A stretch of 64,000 nt of DNA, from positions 1-64,000 of the forward strand of contig NZ_CALRUC010000008.1 of assembly GCF_943371255.1 (NCBI RefSeq), given 5' to 3'. Both the position numbers and the translations under genes were made by a program. This document shows, one piece after another, positions 51,740 through 60,761 of the stretch (its first letter is position 1; each line of letters starts with the position of its first letter). Below the pieces are notes generated by a model, which was given only the letters and a program-made list of their open reading frames with translations, did not search any database and was not told the DNA's origin. Source of the DNA: Ferrovibrio terrae_B (lineage in GTDB: Bacteria; Pseudomonadota; Alphaproteobacteria; Ferrovibrionales; Ferrovibrionaceae).

Positions 51740-52903
51740 ATGAGCAAAGCAGCCAAAGCGTACATCGTCGGGGCCTACGAACATCCGACACGCAAGGCCG
51801 ACACCAAGTCGCTGGCAGAACTGCATGCGGATGTGGCGATTGGGGCGCTCCGGGATGCCGGCCTGACCCTGGATGACGTCGACGGCTTCTTCTGCGACAC
51901 CGAGGCGCCCGGTCTCGGCCCGCTCTCGATGGCTGAATACATCGGATTGAATCGTCTGCGTTATATGGACAATTCCGATCCCGGCGGTTCGGCCTATCTT
52001 CTGCATGTCGGCCACGCGATGGAGGCCATCGCCAACGGCAAGTGCAGCGTGGCCCTGATCACGCTGGCAGGTCGCCCCCGTGCCGCGGGTTTGCGCGCCG
52101 ACCCGGCACCGGACTGGAACCTGCCTGAACTGCCATTCGAATTTCCCTACGGCTCCATTGTGCTGAACCAGTATGCCATGTGCGCCATGCGGCATATGCA
52201 CGATTACGGCACCACCAGCGAACAGCTGGCCTGGATCAAGGTGGCGGCATCACATCACGCCCAGCACAACCCGGATGCGATGCTGAAGGATGTGGTCACG
52301 GTCGACGACGTCCTCAAATCGCCGATGATCGCCGATCCCCTGCATCGCCTGGATTGCTGCGTGGTCAGCGATGGCGGCGGCGCCCTGGTTGTCGTCAGCC
52401 CGGAAGTTGCCAGGACGCTGAAGCGGCCTATGATTGCGGTGCGTGGTGCCGGTGAAGCCATCAAGCATCACCAGGGCGGCCAGGTCGATCTGACCTATAC
52501 CTCGACTGTCCAGTCCGGCAAGCAGGCCTTCGAGGCCGCCGGCGTGACGCCGAAGGACATCAAATACGCGTCGATCTACGACAGCTTTACCATCACCGTG
52601 CTGATGCAGCTCGAGGATCTCGGCTTCTGCGAGAAAGGCAAGGGCGGCGCTTTCGTTGCCGACGGCAACCTGATTTCCGGTGTCGGCCAGCTGCCGGTGA
52701 ATACCGATGGCGGCGGCCTGTGCAACAACCATCCCGCCAATCGCGGCGGCATGACGAAGGTGATCGAGGCCGTCCGTCAGCTGCGCGGTGAAGCCCACCC
52801 GGCGGTTCAGGTCAAGAATTGCGACCTGGCGCTGGCGCAGGGGATGGGTGGATGGCTGGGCAGCCGGCACGCGAGCGGAACCCTGATTCTGGAGAGGATT
52901 TAA
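51740..52903 (+). CDS. SCP2/thiolase-like protein without the nucleophilic cysteine (possible aldolase)
   Basis: A 387-residue thiolase-superfamily protein. Where thiolases carry the nucleophilic cysteine, this protein has DPGGSAYLL (about residues 80-88) with no cysteine. The C-terminal region VNTDGGGLCNNHPANRGG retains a histidine. Members of this type that pair with DUF35 proteins include the Ltp2 retro-aldolases of steroid side-chain degradation. The adjacent DUF35 gene, one base away, makes that function plausible. ATG at 51740 follows GAGAGGAAC. Confidence 0.8.
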   Translation: MSKAAKAYIVGAYEHPTRKADTKSLAELHADVAIGALRDAGLTLDDVDGFFCDTEAPGLGPLSMAEYIGLNRLRYMDNSDPGGSAYLLHVGHAMEAIANGKCSVALITLAGRPRAAGLRADPAPDWNLPELPFEFPYGSIVLNQYAMCAMRHMHDYGTTSEQLAWIKVAASHHAQHNPDAMLKDVVTVDDVLKSPMIADPLHRLDCCVVSDGGGALVVVSPEVARTLKRPMIAVRGAGEAIKHHQGGQVDLTYTSTVQSGKQAFEAAGVTPKDIKYASIYDSFTITVLMQLEDLGFCEKGKGGAFVADGNLISGVGQLPVNTDGGGLCNNHPANRGGMTKVIEAVRQLRGEAHPAVQVKNCDLALAQGMGGWLGSRHASGTLILERI

Positions 52904-52904
52904 C

Positions 52905-53291
52905 ATGACTGAGCGCGTTCTGCCTGCGCCGGCCATCACACCGGAAGCCAAGGCTTTCTGGGATGGGACCGAGCGCGGTGAATTCCTGGTGAAGAGCTGC
53001 GAAAGCTGCGGCAAGTCACATTTCTATCCGCGATCGCACTGCCCACATTGCATGAGCGACAAGACCACCTGGAAGAAGGTTTCGGGCAAGGGGAAAATCT
53101 ATTCCTACAGCGTGATGCGCCGCGCGCCGGAACCGTTCGCCATCGCCTATGTCACGCTGGAAGAAGGGTTGACGGTACTGACCAACCTTGTCGATTGCGA
53201 TCTCGACCAGATAAAGATCGGCCAGAATGTTCAGGTCGCCTTCGCCAAGTCGAAGGATGGCCCGCAGGTTCCGGTGTTCAAGCCAATTTGA
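52905..53291 (+). CDS. Zn-ribbon/OB-fold DUF35 protein
   Basis: A 128-residue DUF35 protein. An N-terminal zinc ribbon C-x2-C...C-x2-C (SCESCGKSHFYPRSHCPHC) is followed by an OB fold (GKIYSYSVMRRAPEPFAIAYV). It typically forms a complex with a thiolase-like partner, here the gene one base upstream, and may position the acyl-CoA. It converges with the MaoC gene. Confidence 0.88.
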   Translation: MTERVLPAPAITPEAKAFWDGTERGEFLVKSCESCGKSHFYPRSHCPHCMSDKTTWKKVSGKGKIYSYSVMRRAPEPFAIAYVTLEEGLTVLTNLVDCDLDQIKIGQNVQVAFAKSKDGPQVPVFKPI

Positions 53292-53333
53292 GGTGACTGA
53301 AGCGGGCGGCCTGACATGGGTGTCCGCCTGCTT

Positions 53334-54182
53334 TTACCTGAGTATCAGGCTGCCGCGATCCAGAACCACGGCATCTCGGCCCTCCGCGAGGCAGCGGAAG
53401 GCAATCCGGTCTGCTTCCACCCATATTTCGGTACGCAGGCTCTCGCCCGGGAAGAACGGGGCCGAGAACCGCATCTCGATATGTGCGATCCTGCTCGCAT
53501 CACCCTCGCAGGCCATGCAGGTCAGGGCGTAGGTCGCCATCCCAAAAATGCAGAGGCCATGCAGGATAGGGCGGTCGAAACCAGCCGATTCAGCGAAGCC
53601 CCGGTCGATATGCAGGGGGTTCATGTCTCCGCTCAGACGATAGAGTGCCGCCTGATTCGATGTCGTCTGGCTGACAAGAAATCTGTCGGCGACACGATCG
53701 GGCACAGGATGCATTGGCGGGACGGGGCCGGGCTGCCCACCGAAGCCGCCATTGCCACGGGCGAAGACGCTCGACAGGTTGGTGGCGATATGCGTGCCGC
53801 TGGCGGCGTCGAACAACCGGGTTTCGGCCAGGATGATAGCGCCCTTTCCAGCGCCTTTGTCGAAGATGTCCCTGATCCTGAATTGAGAACGAATGCGGCC
53901 GCAGGTCGGCAGGGGTTGATGCAGTGTGATCCGCTGCTCGCCATGCACCACCTTTGTCAGATCCAGTTCGATCTTCTCCAGCCAGGTGTCCTCCCAGGCT
54001 ACGACTGTGGTCTGGCTCGGGATGGCCTGAAGACCTTTCTCATAAAGGTAGCGGGTGGCGTATGGGTCATCCTGCATCAAGCCGACTCCGACACCCAGCG
54101 CATAGAGCATGGTGTCGGAATCGCTGTAGGAGAATTCCCGCTCCGGGAACCGACGCGAGAGGGCAGTGTCATAGCTGAACAT
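53334..54182 (-). CDS. MaoC-family enoyl-CoA hydratase (hydratase 2-like)
   Basis: A 282-residue double-hotdog protein. The hydratase-2 catalytic motif is in YRLSGDMNPLHIDRGFA in the second half, followed by FDRPILHGLCIFG. It would add water to a trans-2-enoyl-CoA giving a (3R)-hydroxyacyl-CoA, which fits the MFE2-like SDR at 57795. I start at 54182, 19 bp after the acyl-CoA dehydrogenase stop; a longer start would overlap that gene. Confidence 0.87.
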   Translation of the reverse strand: MFSYDTALSRRFPEREFSYSDSDTMLYALGVGVGLMQDDPYATRYLYEKGLQAIPSQTTVVAWEDTWLEKIELDLTKVVHGEQRITLHQPLPTCGRIRSQFRIRDIFDKGAGKGAIILAETRLFDAASGTHIATNLSSVFARGNGGFGGQPGPVPPMHPVPDRVADRFLVSQTTSNQAALYRLSGDMNPLHIDRGFAESAGFDRPILHGLCIFGMATYALTCMACEGDASRIAHIEMRFSAPFFPGESLRTEIWVEADRIAFRCLAEGRDAVVLDRGSLILR

Positions 54183-54201
54183 TGAAATGTCTCGGTTCGG
54201 C

Positions 54202-56016
54202 TCAAAGCCAGTCGGGGGCAGTGTCGAGAACTGTCGCGTCGTTTGCGGCAACGACGGGCAGCCAGTGATCGATGCGTTTCATTTCGTGCCGGAAGAAATA
54301 CTGGCAGGCCGCCAGCTTGCCGCGCATAAAAGCTTCGGTGTCACCGCCGCAGCCGGCATCCAGCATGCGCTTGGCCGCGGCAGCCTGACGCAGCCACATC
54401 CAGCCCACGACCAGATGCCCGTACATGTCCAGGTAGCTGGAAGAGTTGACGAGATAGGTTCCCATCTTGCCTGGCACGGCGTGCTTGAAATTGGCGCGCG
54501 TTGCATCGAAAACGCGGTCCCGGTCATTACCCAGCTGGACTGCGAATTCCGTAAGCCCGACGGCTTCAGCTGCAGTGATATCGGATTGCATCCGCCGGCC
54601 CAGTAATTCGATCCCGGCGGCACCCTTCATGCGCAATTTGCGGCCGACGAAGTCAATCGCCTGGATGCCGTTGGTGCCTTCATGAATGAGATTGAGGCGG
54701 TTGTCGCGGTAATATTGCTCTTCGGGGAAGTCGCGCGTATAGCCGTAGCCCCCCAGAACCTGGATCGCCAGTTTGTTGGCCTCCAGGCAGTATTCGCTCG
54801 GCCAGGCCTTGACGATCGGAGTCAGCATTTCGAGCAGCAGCGAGGCGTCTTCCCGTGCTGCCGTATCGCCGGTCGACCGCTCTTCATCGACCAGGCAGGC
54901 CGCATACAGGCCAAGCGCAAGCGCACCTTCGACATAGACCTTCTGCTGCAGGAGCATGCGGCGGACATCGCCGTGCTGGATAATCGGCACGGGCGGCGAG
55001 AGCGGATCCTTGTTGTCGGGCAGGCGGCCCTGCGGGCGCTGCTTGGCATAGTCCAGGCTGTGAAGGTATCCTGCATAGCCCAGCATCGTGGCGCCAAGGC
55101 CCACGGAAATACGCGCCTCGTTCATCATCACGAACATGTATTCCAGACCGCGATGCGGCTCGCCGAGCAGATAGGCGGTGCAGTCGTCGTTGTCGCCAAA
55201 GCTCAGGAGCGTGTTCACCGCGCCCCGATAGCCCATCTTGTGGTTCAGGCCGGTGACCCGGACATCGTTGCGCCTGCCGGGCCTGCCGTCGTTGCCGACA
55301 TCGAACTTGGGCACGATAAACAGCGAGATGCCCTTGGTGCCGGGGGGGGCACCATCGATCCTGGCCAGTACCAGATGAACGATATTTTCGGAAATGTCGT
55401 GATCGCCGGCCGAGATCCACATCTTGCTGCCCTTGAGGCTGTAGGTGCCGTCAGGACGGAGCATGGCGCGCGTGCGAATGTCGGCCAGTCCCGAACCCGC
55501 CTGTGGTTCGCTCAGGCACATCGTGCCGAGGAAACGGCCATCCAGCATGGGACGGAGAAACGTCGTCTTTTGCATATCGGTACCGTAGGCGCGGATCACG
55601 TTTCCGGCAGACACGGTCAGGAAATAGTAGATGGAGGCGCCGATATTGGCGGCCTGGAAGAAGGCATAGGCCGCCTGGATGATGGTGACGGGAAGCTGCT
55701 GCCCGCCTTCATCGGCCGGTGCGTGCGCCGACATGAAGCCGGCATCGGTGAATGCGTCAATCGCGGCCTTGAGCTCGGGCAGCGTGTGAACGGCACCGTT
55801 TTCAAGCGATGGCTCGTTCAGATCGGATTTCCGGTAGAAGCTCTGGAAGTGGCTGGCGGCGATGGTCTCGGCCGTGTCCAGGACGGCGTTGAAGATTTCG
55901 CGGTCCAGATCTGCGTAGAGCGGCCGCGACAACAATTTGTCGATCTGAAGAACATCGAAGAGATTGAAATCGACATCCCTGCGGCTCAGTGTTTTGCCGG
56001 AATTTTCCGCAGCCAT
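54202..56016 (-). CDS. Acyl-CoA dehydrogenase, long (DmdC/AcdA-like) type
   Basis: A 604-residue acyl-CoA dehydrogenase, about 200 residues longer than short-chain ones because of a C-terminal extension. It resembles 3-methylmercaptopropionyl-CoA dehydrogenase-type enzymes (GTMCLSEPQAGSGLADIRT; GGYGYTRDFPEEQYYRDNRL; IHEGTNGIQAIDFVGRKL). It introduces the alpha,beta double bond. It is the first gene of a two-gene unit with MaoC, divergent from the acyl-CoA ligase across an 83-bp gap with a TetR-type operator. Confidence 0.9.
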   Translation of the reverse strand: MAAENSGKTLSRRDVDFNLFDVLQIDKLLSRPLYADLDREIFNAVLDTAETIAASHFQSFYRKSDLNEPSLENGAVHTLPELKAAIDAFTDAGFMSAHAPADEGGQQLPVTIIQAAYAFFQAANIGASIYYFLTVSAGNVIRAYGTDMQKTTFLRPMLDGRFLGTMCLSEPQAGSGLADIRTRAMLRPDGTYSLKGSKMWISAGDHDISENIVHLVLARIDGAPPGTKGISLFIVPKFDVGNDGRPGRRNDVRVTGLNHKMGYRGAVNTLLSFGDNDDCTAYLLGEPHRGLEYMFVMMNEARISVGLGATMLGYAGYLHSLDYAKQRPQGRLPDNKDPLSPPVPIIQHGDVRRMLLQQKVYVEGALALGLYAACLVDEERSTGDTAAREDASLLLEMLTPIVKAWPSEYCLEANKLAIQVLGGYGYTRDFPEEQYYRDNRLNLIHEGTNGIQAIDFVGRKLRMKGAAGIELLGRRMQSDITAAEAVGLTEFAVQLGNDRDRVFDATRANFKHAVPGKMGTYLVNSSSYLDMYGHLVVGWMWLRQAAAAKRMLDAGCGGDTEAFMRGKLAACQYFFRHEMKRIDHWLPVVAANDATVLDTAPDWL

Positions 56017-56059
56017 TCTGTTTCCGATGTCTCCATTGACTCAGTGTTGGTCGGAATAT

Positions 56060-56079
56060 AAACTAACAAGCGTTCGTAA
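56060..56079. promoter_or_regulatory. TetR-type operator between acyl-CoA dehydrogenase and ligase
   Basis: AAACTAAC-AAGC-GTTCGTAA fits the 8-4-8 pattern with a diverged right arm. It lies 44 bp from one start and 20 bp from the other. Confidence 0.55.
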
Positions 56080-56099
56080 GTAAATATAAGAAGGGCTCG

Positions 56100-57773
56100 A
56101 TGTCCCCGACCGAAAATCAGGCGGCCATGGTTCTGCCGACACCGCCCCTGCAAGCGATGTCCCGGTCGAAAGCCGCTTGGCCGGCCCAGCCCCGCTACCA
56201 GATTCAGCAGGAAACCCATTTCGATGGCCGGGTGGTGAACTGCTTCCGGCCGCGCTCTGACTCCGCTTACGGCATATTCTCATCGGCCGCCCGCAAACAT
56301 CCCGATGCCGAGGCCCTGGTTGGGGACGGGCAGCGTCTGACTTATGGCGAACTGGCCGAGGCTGCCGGTGCAGTTGCGGCTCGCCTCAGGGATTTTGGTG
56401 TGCGCCCCGGGATGCGGGTGGCGATGTATCTCGCCAATCGCATCGAGTTCGTCTCCGTCTATCTCGGTATCCTGCGCCTTGGTGCCGTGGCCGTGCCGAT
56501 GGATGTCCGCCTGAAGGGGCCGGAAATCGCGCATGTCGTGGCTCATTCCGATGCTCGCATTCTGCTATACGAGGCGACGTTATCCGGCGAATTGCCGAAC
56601 AGGCAGGATGTGCCGAACCTGTCCGCACTTGTGCCGGTTTCGGACGACGGTATTCATTGGCCGGACGATCAAACCGGGGCGGCGTCTCCGGAATTTCAGG
56701 TCACCGATCCGGAAGCCCTTGCGACACTTCTTTATACCTCCGGTACCACCGGCCTGCCCAAAGGCGCGATGCTCACGCATCTGAATTTCGCGCACTCGGT
56801 CATCCACTTCGAACTCATTCTCGGCCTCAGCCAGGGCAGGGAACGGACATTGCTTGTCGTTCCCGCCAGCCATGTCACCGGCCTGCTTGCCATCATGTCG
56901 TTCCTGTGGGTAGGCGGGGCTGTCATCATGTCCCGCGCCTTCAAGGCGCCGGCCTTCCTGAAGCTCGCAGCCGATGAGCGCATCACGCATACGGTCATGG
57001 TTCCGGCCATGTATAACCTGTGCCTGCTGCAGCCGGATTTCTCGGCCTACGATCTCAGGAACTGGCGGCTGGGTCATTTCGGCGGTTCACCGATGCCGAT
57101 GGCGACGATCCAGGATCTTGCCGACCGGTTGCCGCAGCTACGCCTGATTGATGGCTATGGCGCCACGGAGTGCTGCTCGCCGGTGGCTCTGTCACCACCC
57201 GATATGCCAACCAGCAAGCGCGCAGCCATCGGCCTGCCGGTCCATTGTGCCGAAATCAGGATCGTCGGACCGGACGGCAACGAATTGCCCGCAGGTGAAA
57301 CCGGTGAAATCTGGATCCGCGGCCCAATGATCGTGCCGGGCTATCTGGATAACCCCGAGGCCAACAAGGCCAACTTCACCGCCGGCTTCTGGCATTCCGG
57401 CGATATCGGCAAGCTCGATGAGGACGGGTATCTCTACATCTCCGACCGCATCAAGGACGTCATCAACCGCGGCGGCTACAAGATTTACAGCGTCGAGGTG
57501 GAGGGCGTGCTGAACCGGCATCCGGATGTACTGGAGAGTGCTGTTGTTGCCAAACCCTGCCCGGTGCTGGGCGAGCGCGTCCACGCCTTCATAACGGCGA
57601 AGACTGAAGGCCTGATGGCTGAGAAGCTCTTTGAATACTGCGCCGCACGGCTGGCCGATTACAAACAGCCCGAGACCTATACCATCCTCGATACACCATT
57701 GCCGCGGAATTCAGGCGGCAAGGTCCTGAAGCGCGATCTGCGCAACACCTTAAACCTTGCCGAAGCCGGCTGA
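56100..57773 (+). CDS. AMP-dependent acyl-CoA synthetase/ligase
   Basis: A 557-residue ANL-superfamily ligase. It has the P-loop-like LLYTSGTTGLPKGAM, the adenylate motif GYGATECCSP, the hinge GDIGKLDEDGYLYISDRIKD and the catalytic lysine in NSGGKVLKRDL. It would activate the imported carboxylic acid to its CoA thioester, the entry step of the pathway. AAGGGCT precedes the ATG at 56100. The next three catabolic genes follow closely on the same strand. Confidence 0.92.
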   Translation: MSPTENQAAMVLPTPPLQAMSRSKAAWPAQPRYQIQQETHFDGRVVNCFRPRSDSAYGIFSSAARKHPDAEALVGDGQRLTYGELAEAAGAVAARLRDFGVRPGMRVAMYLANRIEFVSVYLGILRLGAVAVPMDVRLKGPEIAHVVAHSDARILLYEATLSGELPNRQDVPNLSALVPVSDDGIHWPDDQTGAASPEFQVTDPEALATLLYTSGTTGLPKGAMLTHLNFAHSVIHFELILGLSQGRERTLLVVPASHVTGLLAIMSFLWVGGAVIMSRAFKAPAFLKLAADERITHTVMVPAMYNLCLLQPDFSAYDLRNWRLGHFGGSPMPMATIQDLADRLPQLRLIDGYGATECCSPVALSPPDMPTSKRAAIGLPVHCAEIRIVGPDGNELPAGETGEIWIRGPMIVPGYLDNPEANKANFTAGFWHSGDIGKLDEDGYLYISDRIKDVINRGGYKIYSVEVEGVLNRHPDVLESAVVAKPCPVLGERVHAFITAKTEGLMAEKLFEYCAARLADYKQPETYTILDTPLPRNSGGKVLKRDLRNTLNLAEAG

Positions 57774-57794
57774 TAATCCCTGGGAGTTCTAAGC

Positions 57795-58718
57795 ATGACA
57801 ATTCGTTTTGACGGCCGTGTAGCGATTGTGACCGGTGCCGGCACGGGACTCGGCCGCAGTCACGCCCTGGCGCTCGCATCGCGCGGCGCCAGCGTTGTGG
57901 TCAACGATCTCGGCGGCTCTCTGAATGGTCAGGGACAGTCCAGTAGCGCGGCCGATATGGTCGCAAACGAGATCAAGGCGATGGGCGGTAAGGCAGTCGC
58001 GAATTATGATTCGGTTGCCGATGCGGCAGCTGCCGAGAATATCGTCGCTTCAGCGGTGGATGCATTCGGCCGCCTCGATATCCTGATCAACAACGCCGGC
58101 ATTCTGCGCGACAAGACTTTGGCGAAGATGGATCCGGCCGACTACGAAACAGTGACGCGGGTTCATCTTTTTGGTGCGGCTTTCTGCACGCGCGCGGCGC
58201 TGCCGGTCATGCAGAAGAACAACTATGGCCGCATCATCATGACGACCTCGAATGCAGGTCTGTTCGGAAACTTCGGCCAGTCGAATTATGGGGCTGCCAA
58301 AGCTGGCGTCATCGGCCTTATGAACGTAGTCCGCATTGAGGCGGCCAAGTACGGCATTCTCGTCAATACCATCGCCCCGATGGCTGCCACCCGCATGACC
58401 GAAAATGTGATGCCGGCCGAGATGCTTCCGCTGTTCAAGCCGGAATTCGTCTCGGCTGCCGTGGCCTATCTGGCCAGCGAACAATGCAACGTATCCGGCC
58501 ACACCATTTCTGCTTCGGCCGGCTACGTCGCCCGGGTTCAGGTCATGAGCAGTCCCGGCGTGTTCTTCGACACCAGCAAGGACCTGACCCCCGAGATGAT
58601 TGCGGGTGAGTGGGCAAACATAACCGATATGTCGAAGCCGCAGGGTTTCGACAGCGCCGGCGCAGAAATGGAATATATCGCCAAACAGACGATGGCGCGG
58701 CTGAAGAAATCGGCCTGA
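57795..58718 (+). CDS. SDR, MFE2-type (3R)-hydroxyacyl-CoA dehydrogenase-like
   Basis: A 307-residue SDR of the multifunctional-enzyme-2 type. Landmarks are VTGAGTGLGRSHALALASRGA, VVNDLGG and the catalytic NYGAAKAGV, with a C-terminal extension beyond the normal 250 residues. It would oxidise the (3R)-hydroxyacyl-CoA made by the MaoC hydratase. It follows the ligase by 21 bp and precedes another SDR by three bases. Confidence 0.88.
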   Translation: MTIRFDGRVAIVTGAGTGLGRSHALALASRGASVVVNDLGGSLNGQGQSSSAADMVANEIKAMGGKAVANYDSVADAAAAENIVASAVDAFGRLDILINNAGILRDKTLAKMDPADYETVTRVHLFGAAFCTRAALPVMQKNNYGRIIMTTSNAGLFGNFGQSNYGAAKAGVIGLMNVVRIEAAKYGILVNTIAPMAATRMTENVMPAEMLPLFKPEFVSAAVAYLASEQCNVSGHTISASAGYVARVQVMSSPGVFFDTSKDLTPEMIAGEWANITDMSKPQGFDSAGAEMEYIAKQTMARLKKSA

Positions 58719-58721
58719 GCC

Positions 58722-59489
58722 ATGTCCGGCCGGGCCCGCTTTTCTGAGAAAGTCGTTGTGGTGAGCGGTGCCGGTGCCGGCATCGGTCGTGCCGCTGCCG
58801 TCGGATTTGCCCGCGAGGGCGCCGCCGTCGCGCTGCTTGATATCAACGGGTCCGCGGCTCAGGAGACCAAGGTGGAAATCGAGCGTGCGGGGGGGAGGGC
58901 TTCGGCGTTTGCGGTGGATATGAGCAGCGAAATGGCCGTTGAAACGGCCATTGACGCTGTCGTCAAAGAGTACGGACGGATTGACTGCGCATTCAACAAT
59001 GCAGGAATCCGTGGTGCACGCGTCGACATCGTGGATATGCCGACAGATGAATGGCGTCGGGTTATGGATCTGAACGTCACGGGCGTGTTCCTTGCCGTCC
59101 GCGCTGAGATGAAGGCGATGCGGTCGCACAAATGCGGCAGCATAGTCAATATCGCCTCCATCTTCGGATCTGTGACCGCGCCGGGCGCTGCACATTACAC
59201 GGCTTCCAAACACGCCATCATTGGCCTGACCAAGACGCTGGCGCTGGAAGCCATCCGCGATGGGATTCGTGTCAACGCCGTCGCGCCCGGCGGCGTGGAT
59301 ACGCCGCTGATGGCGGCCTTGGAGGGTAGTCGAGAAGCAGCCGAAGCGCGCTACAAGGCATCCTGCCCGATCGGTCGGCTGGCGCGTCCTGAAGAAATAG
59401 CGGAATCCGTAATGTGGCTGGCGTCCGATGCGGCGTCCTTTGTCGTGGGCCACACGCTCGTGGTAGATGGCGGCTATACGCTGCTTTGA
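58722..59489 (+). CDS. SDR-family oxidoreductase
   Basis: A 255-residue classical SDR. Motifs: VSGAGAGIGRAAAVGF, NNAGIRG, catalytic HYTASKHAI and VNAVAPGGVDTPLM. It is probably NAD(P)-dependent and acts on a ring or side-chain hydroxyl. It starts three bases after the previous gene, so the two are co-translated or nearly so. Confidence 0.9.
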   Translation: MSGRARFSEKVVVVSGAGAGIGRAAAVGFAREGAAVALLDINGSAAQETKVEIERAGGRASAFAVDMSSEMAVETAIDAVVKEYGRIDCAFNNAGIRGARVDIVDMPTDEWRRVMDLNVTGVFLAVRAEMKAMRSHKCGSIVNIASIFGSVTAPGAAHYTASKHAIIGLTKTLALEAIRDGIRVNAVAPGGVDTPLMAALEGSREAAEARYKASCPIGRLARPEEIAESVMWLASDAASFVVGHTLVVDGGYTLL

Positions 59490-59537
59490 GTGGCGTCCGC
59501 TGAAGCTGGTTAAGAAACAGAATGCCGGGGAAACACG

Positions 59538-60617
59538 ATGAGCCGTTTGTTTGAGTCTTTCACGCTGCGTGGTGTCACGCTTCGCAACCGAATTGTGGTG
59601 TCACCCATGTGCCAGTATTCGTCGACCGACGGGCTAGCCACCAACTGGCATATGGTCCATCTGGGTTCACGTGCGATCGGTGGCGCCGGTCTGATCATCG
59701 CCGAAGCGACGGGCATCTGCCCGGAAGGCCGCATCACGCCCGGCGATCTTGGGCTGTGGAGTCAGGCGCATGCCGATGCATTGAAGCCGATTGTCGACTT
59801 CATTCACGAACACGGCGCCAAGGCCGGAATCCAGCTTGGTCATGCCGGCCGCAAAGGTGCGCGTTTCAAGCCTTGGGAAGGGAATGGTCCGCTGACCGAC
59901 GGCAGTGCATGGCCGATCCCGGGGCCGAGTGCATTGTCATTCGACAAGGACTGGCAGGTTCCTTATGAAATGACCGCAGCGCAGCTGCGGGAGATGACGG
60001 ATCTGTTCGTTACGTCGACAGGGTTCGCCGTAAATGCCGGTTTCGACGTGATTGAGCTGCATATGGCGCATGGCTATCTGCTGCACGAATTTCTCTCGCC
60101 GTTGTCGAATACCCGTGGCGACGAATATGGCGGCGACTTGGCGGGACGGGCGAAGTGGCCGCTGGAGGTCATCAAGGCTGTCCGCGCAGCGCTCGGGGAT
60201 GACAGGCTGCTGTTCGTTCGCGTCTCCGCGATCGACTGGGTCGATGGCGGTCTCGACATGGCGCAGTCGGTGCAATTGGCCAAATGGTTCAGGGCGGCGG
60301 GAGCCGATCTGATCGATTGCTCGACCGGCGCTGTTGTGCCGGGTGAGAAAACCCCTATCGGCCCCGGTTATCAGGTGCCGGTCGCGCGCGGCATACGCGC
60401 GGAGGCGGGTATTCCCACCGGTGCAGTCGGGATGATCACCGATCCGGCCCAGGCCGAGCAGATCGTTGCCGTGGGCGACGCGGACCTTGTCTTCCTGGCA
60501 CGCGCCACGCTGCGCAATCCCTATTGGGCGAATCATGCCGCCGAAGAGCTCGGCGTCGAGGCCAACTGGCCGATCCAATACAAGCGAGCCGTCGCCCGTC
60601 GCCGAACGGCCTGGTGA
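59538..60617 (+). CDS. NADH:flavin oxidoreductase, OYE (YqjM-like)
   Basis: A 359-residue TIM-barrel flavoprotein. It has RIVVSPMCQYSSTDGLATNWH, IQLGHAGRKGA, HMAHGYLLHEFLSPLSNTR and DEYGGDLAGRAKWP, the landmarks of YqjM-type ene reductases. It would reduce an alpha,beta-unsaturated carbonyl, useful for a cyclic enone in the pathway. It is in line with the ligase and SDR genes. Confidence 0.9.
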   Translation: MSRLFESFTLRGVTLRNRIVVSPMCQYSSTDGLATNWHMVHLGSRAIGGAGLIIAEATGICPEGRITPGDLGLWSQAHADALKPIVDFIHEHGAKAGIQLGHAGRKGARFKPWEGNGPLTDGSAWPIPGPSALSFDKDWQVPYEMTAAQLREMTDLFVTSTGFAVNAGFDVIELHMAHGYLLHEFLSPLSNTRGDEYGGDLAGRAKWPLEVIKAVRAALGDDRLLFVRVSAIDWVDGGLDMAQSVQLAKWFRAAGADLIDCSTGAVVPGEKTPIGPGYQVPVARGIRAEAGIPTGAVGMITDPAQAEQIVAVGDADLVFLARATLRNPYWANHAAEELGVEANWPIQYKRAVARRRTAW

Positions 60618-60658
60618 TTTTCCGTCGTCTCCACGCGGGCGCATTCCGCTTTACGATA

Positions 60659-60678
60659 AAACAAACGTACGTTAGTAT
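60659..60678. promoter_or_regulatory. TetR-type operator before the NIPSNAP operon
   Basis: AAACAAAC-GTAC-GTTAGTAT differs from the site at 45441 by one base in the spacer. It lies 83 bp before the NIPSNAP gene. Confidence 0.65.
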
Positions 60679-60761
60679 AAAGTCGTTACGCCTGAGCGTC
60701 GGGCTGCATCGGTGAAGTCACTGTGGCCGCCGCAAAGCCACTGGCGGATTGGAGCATTTGA

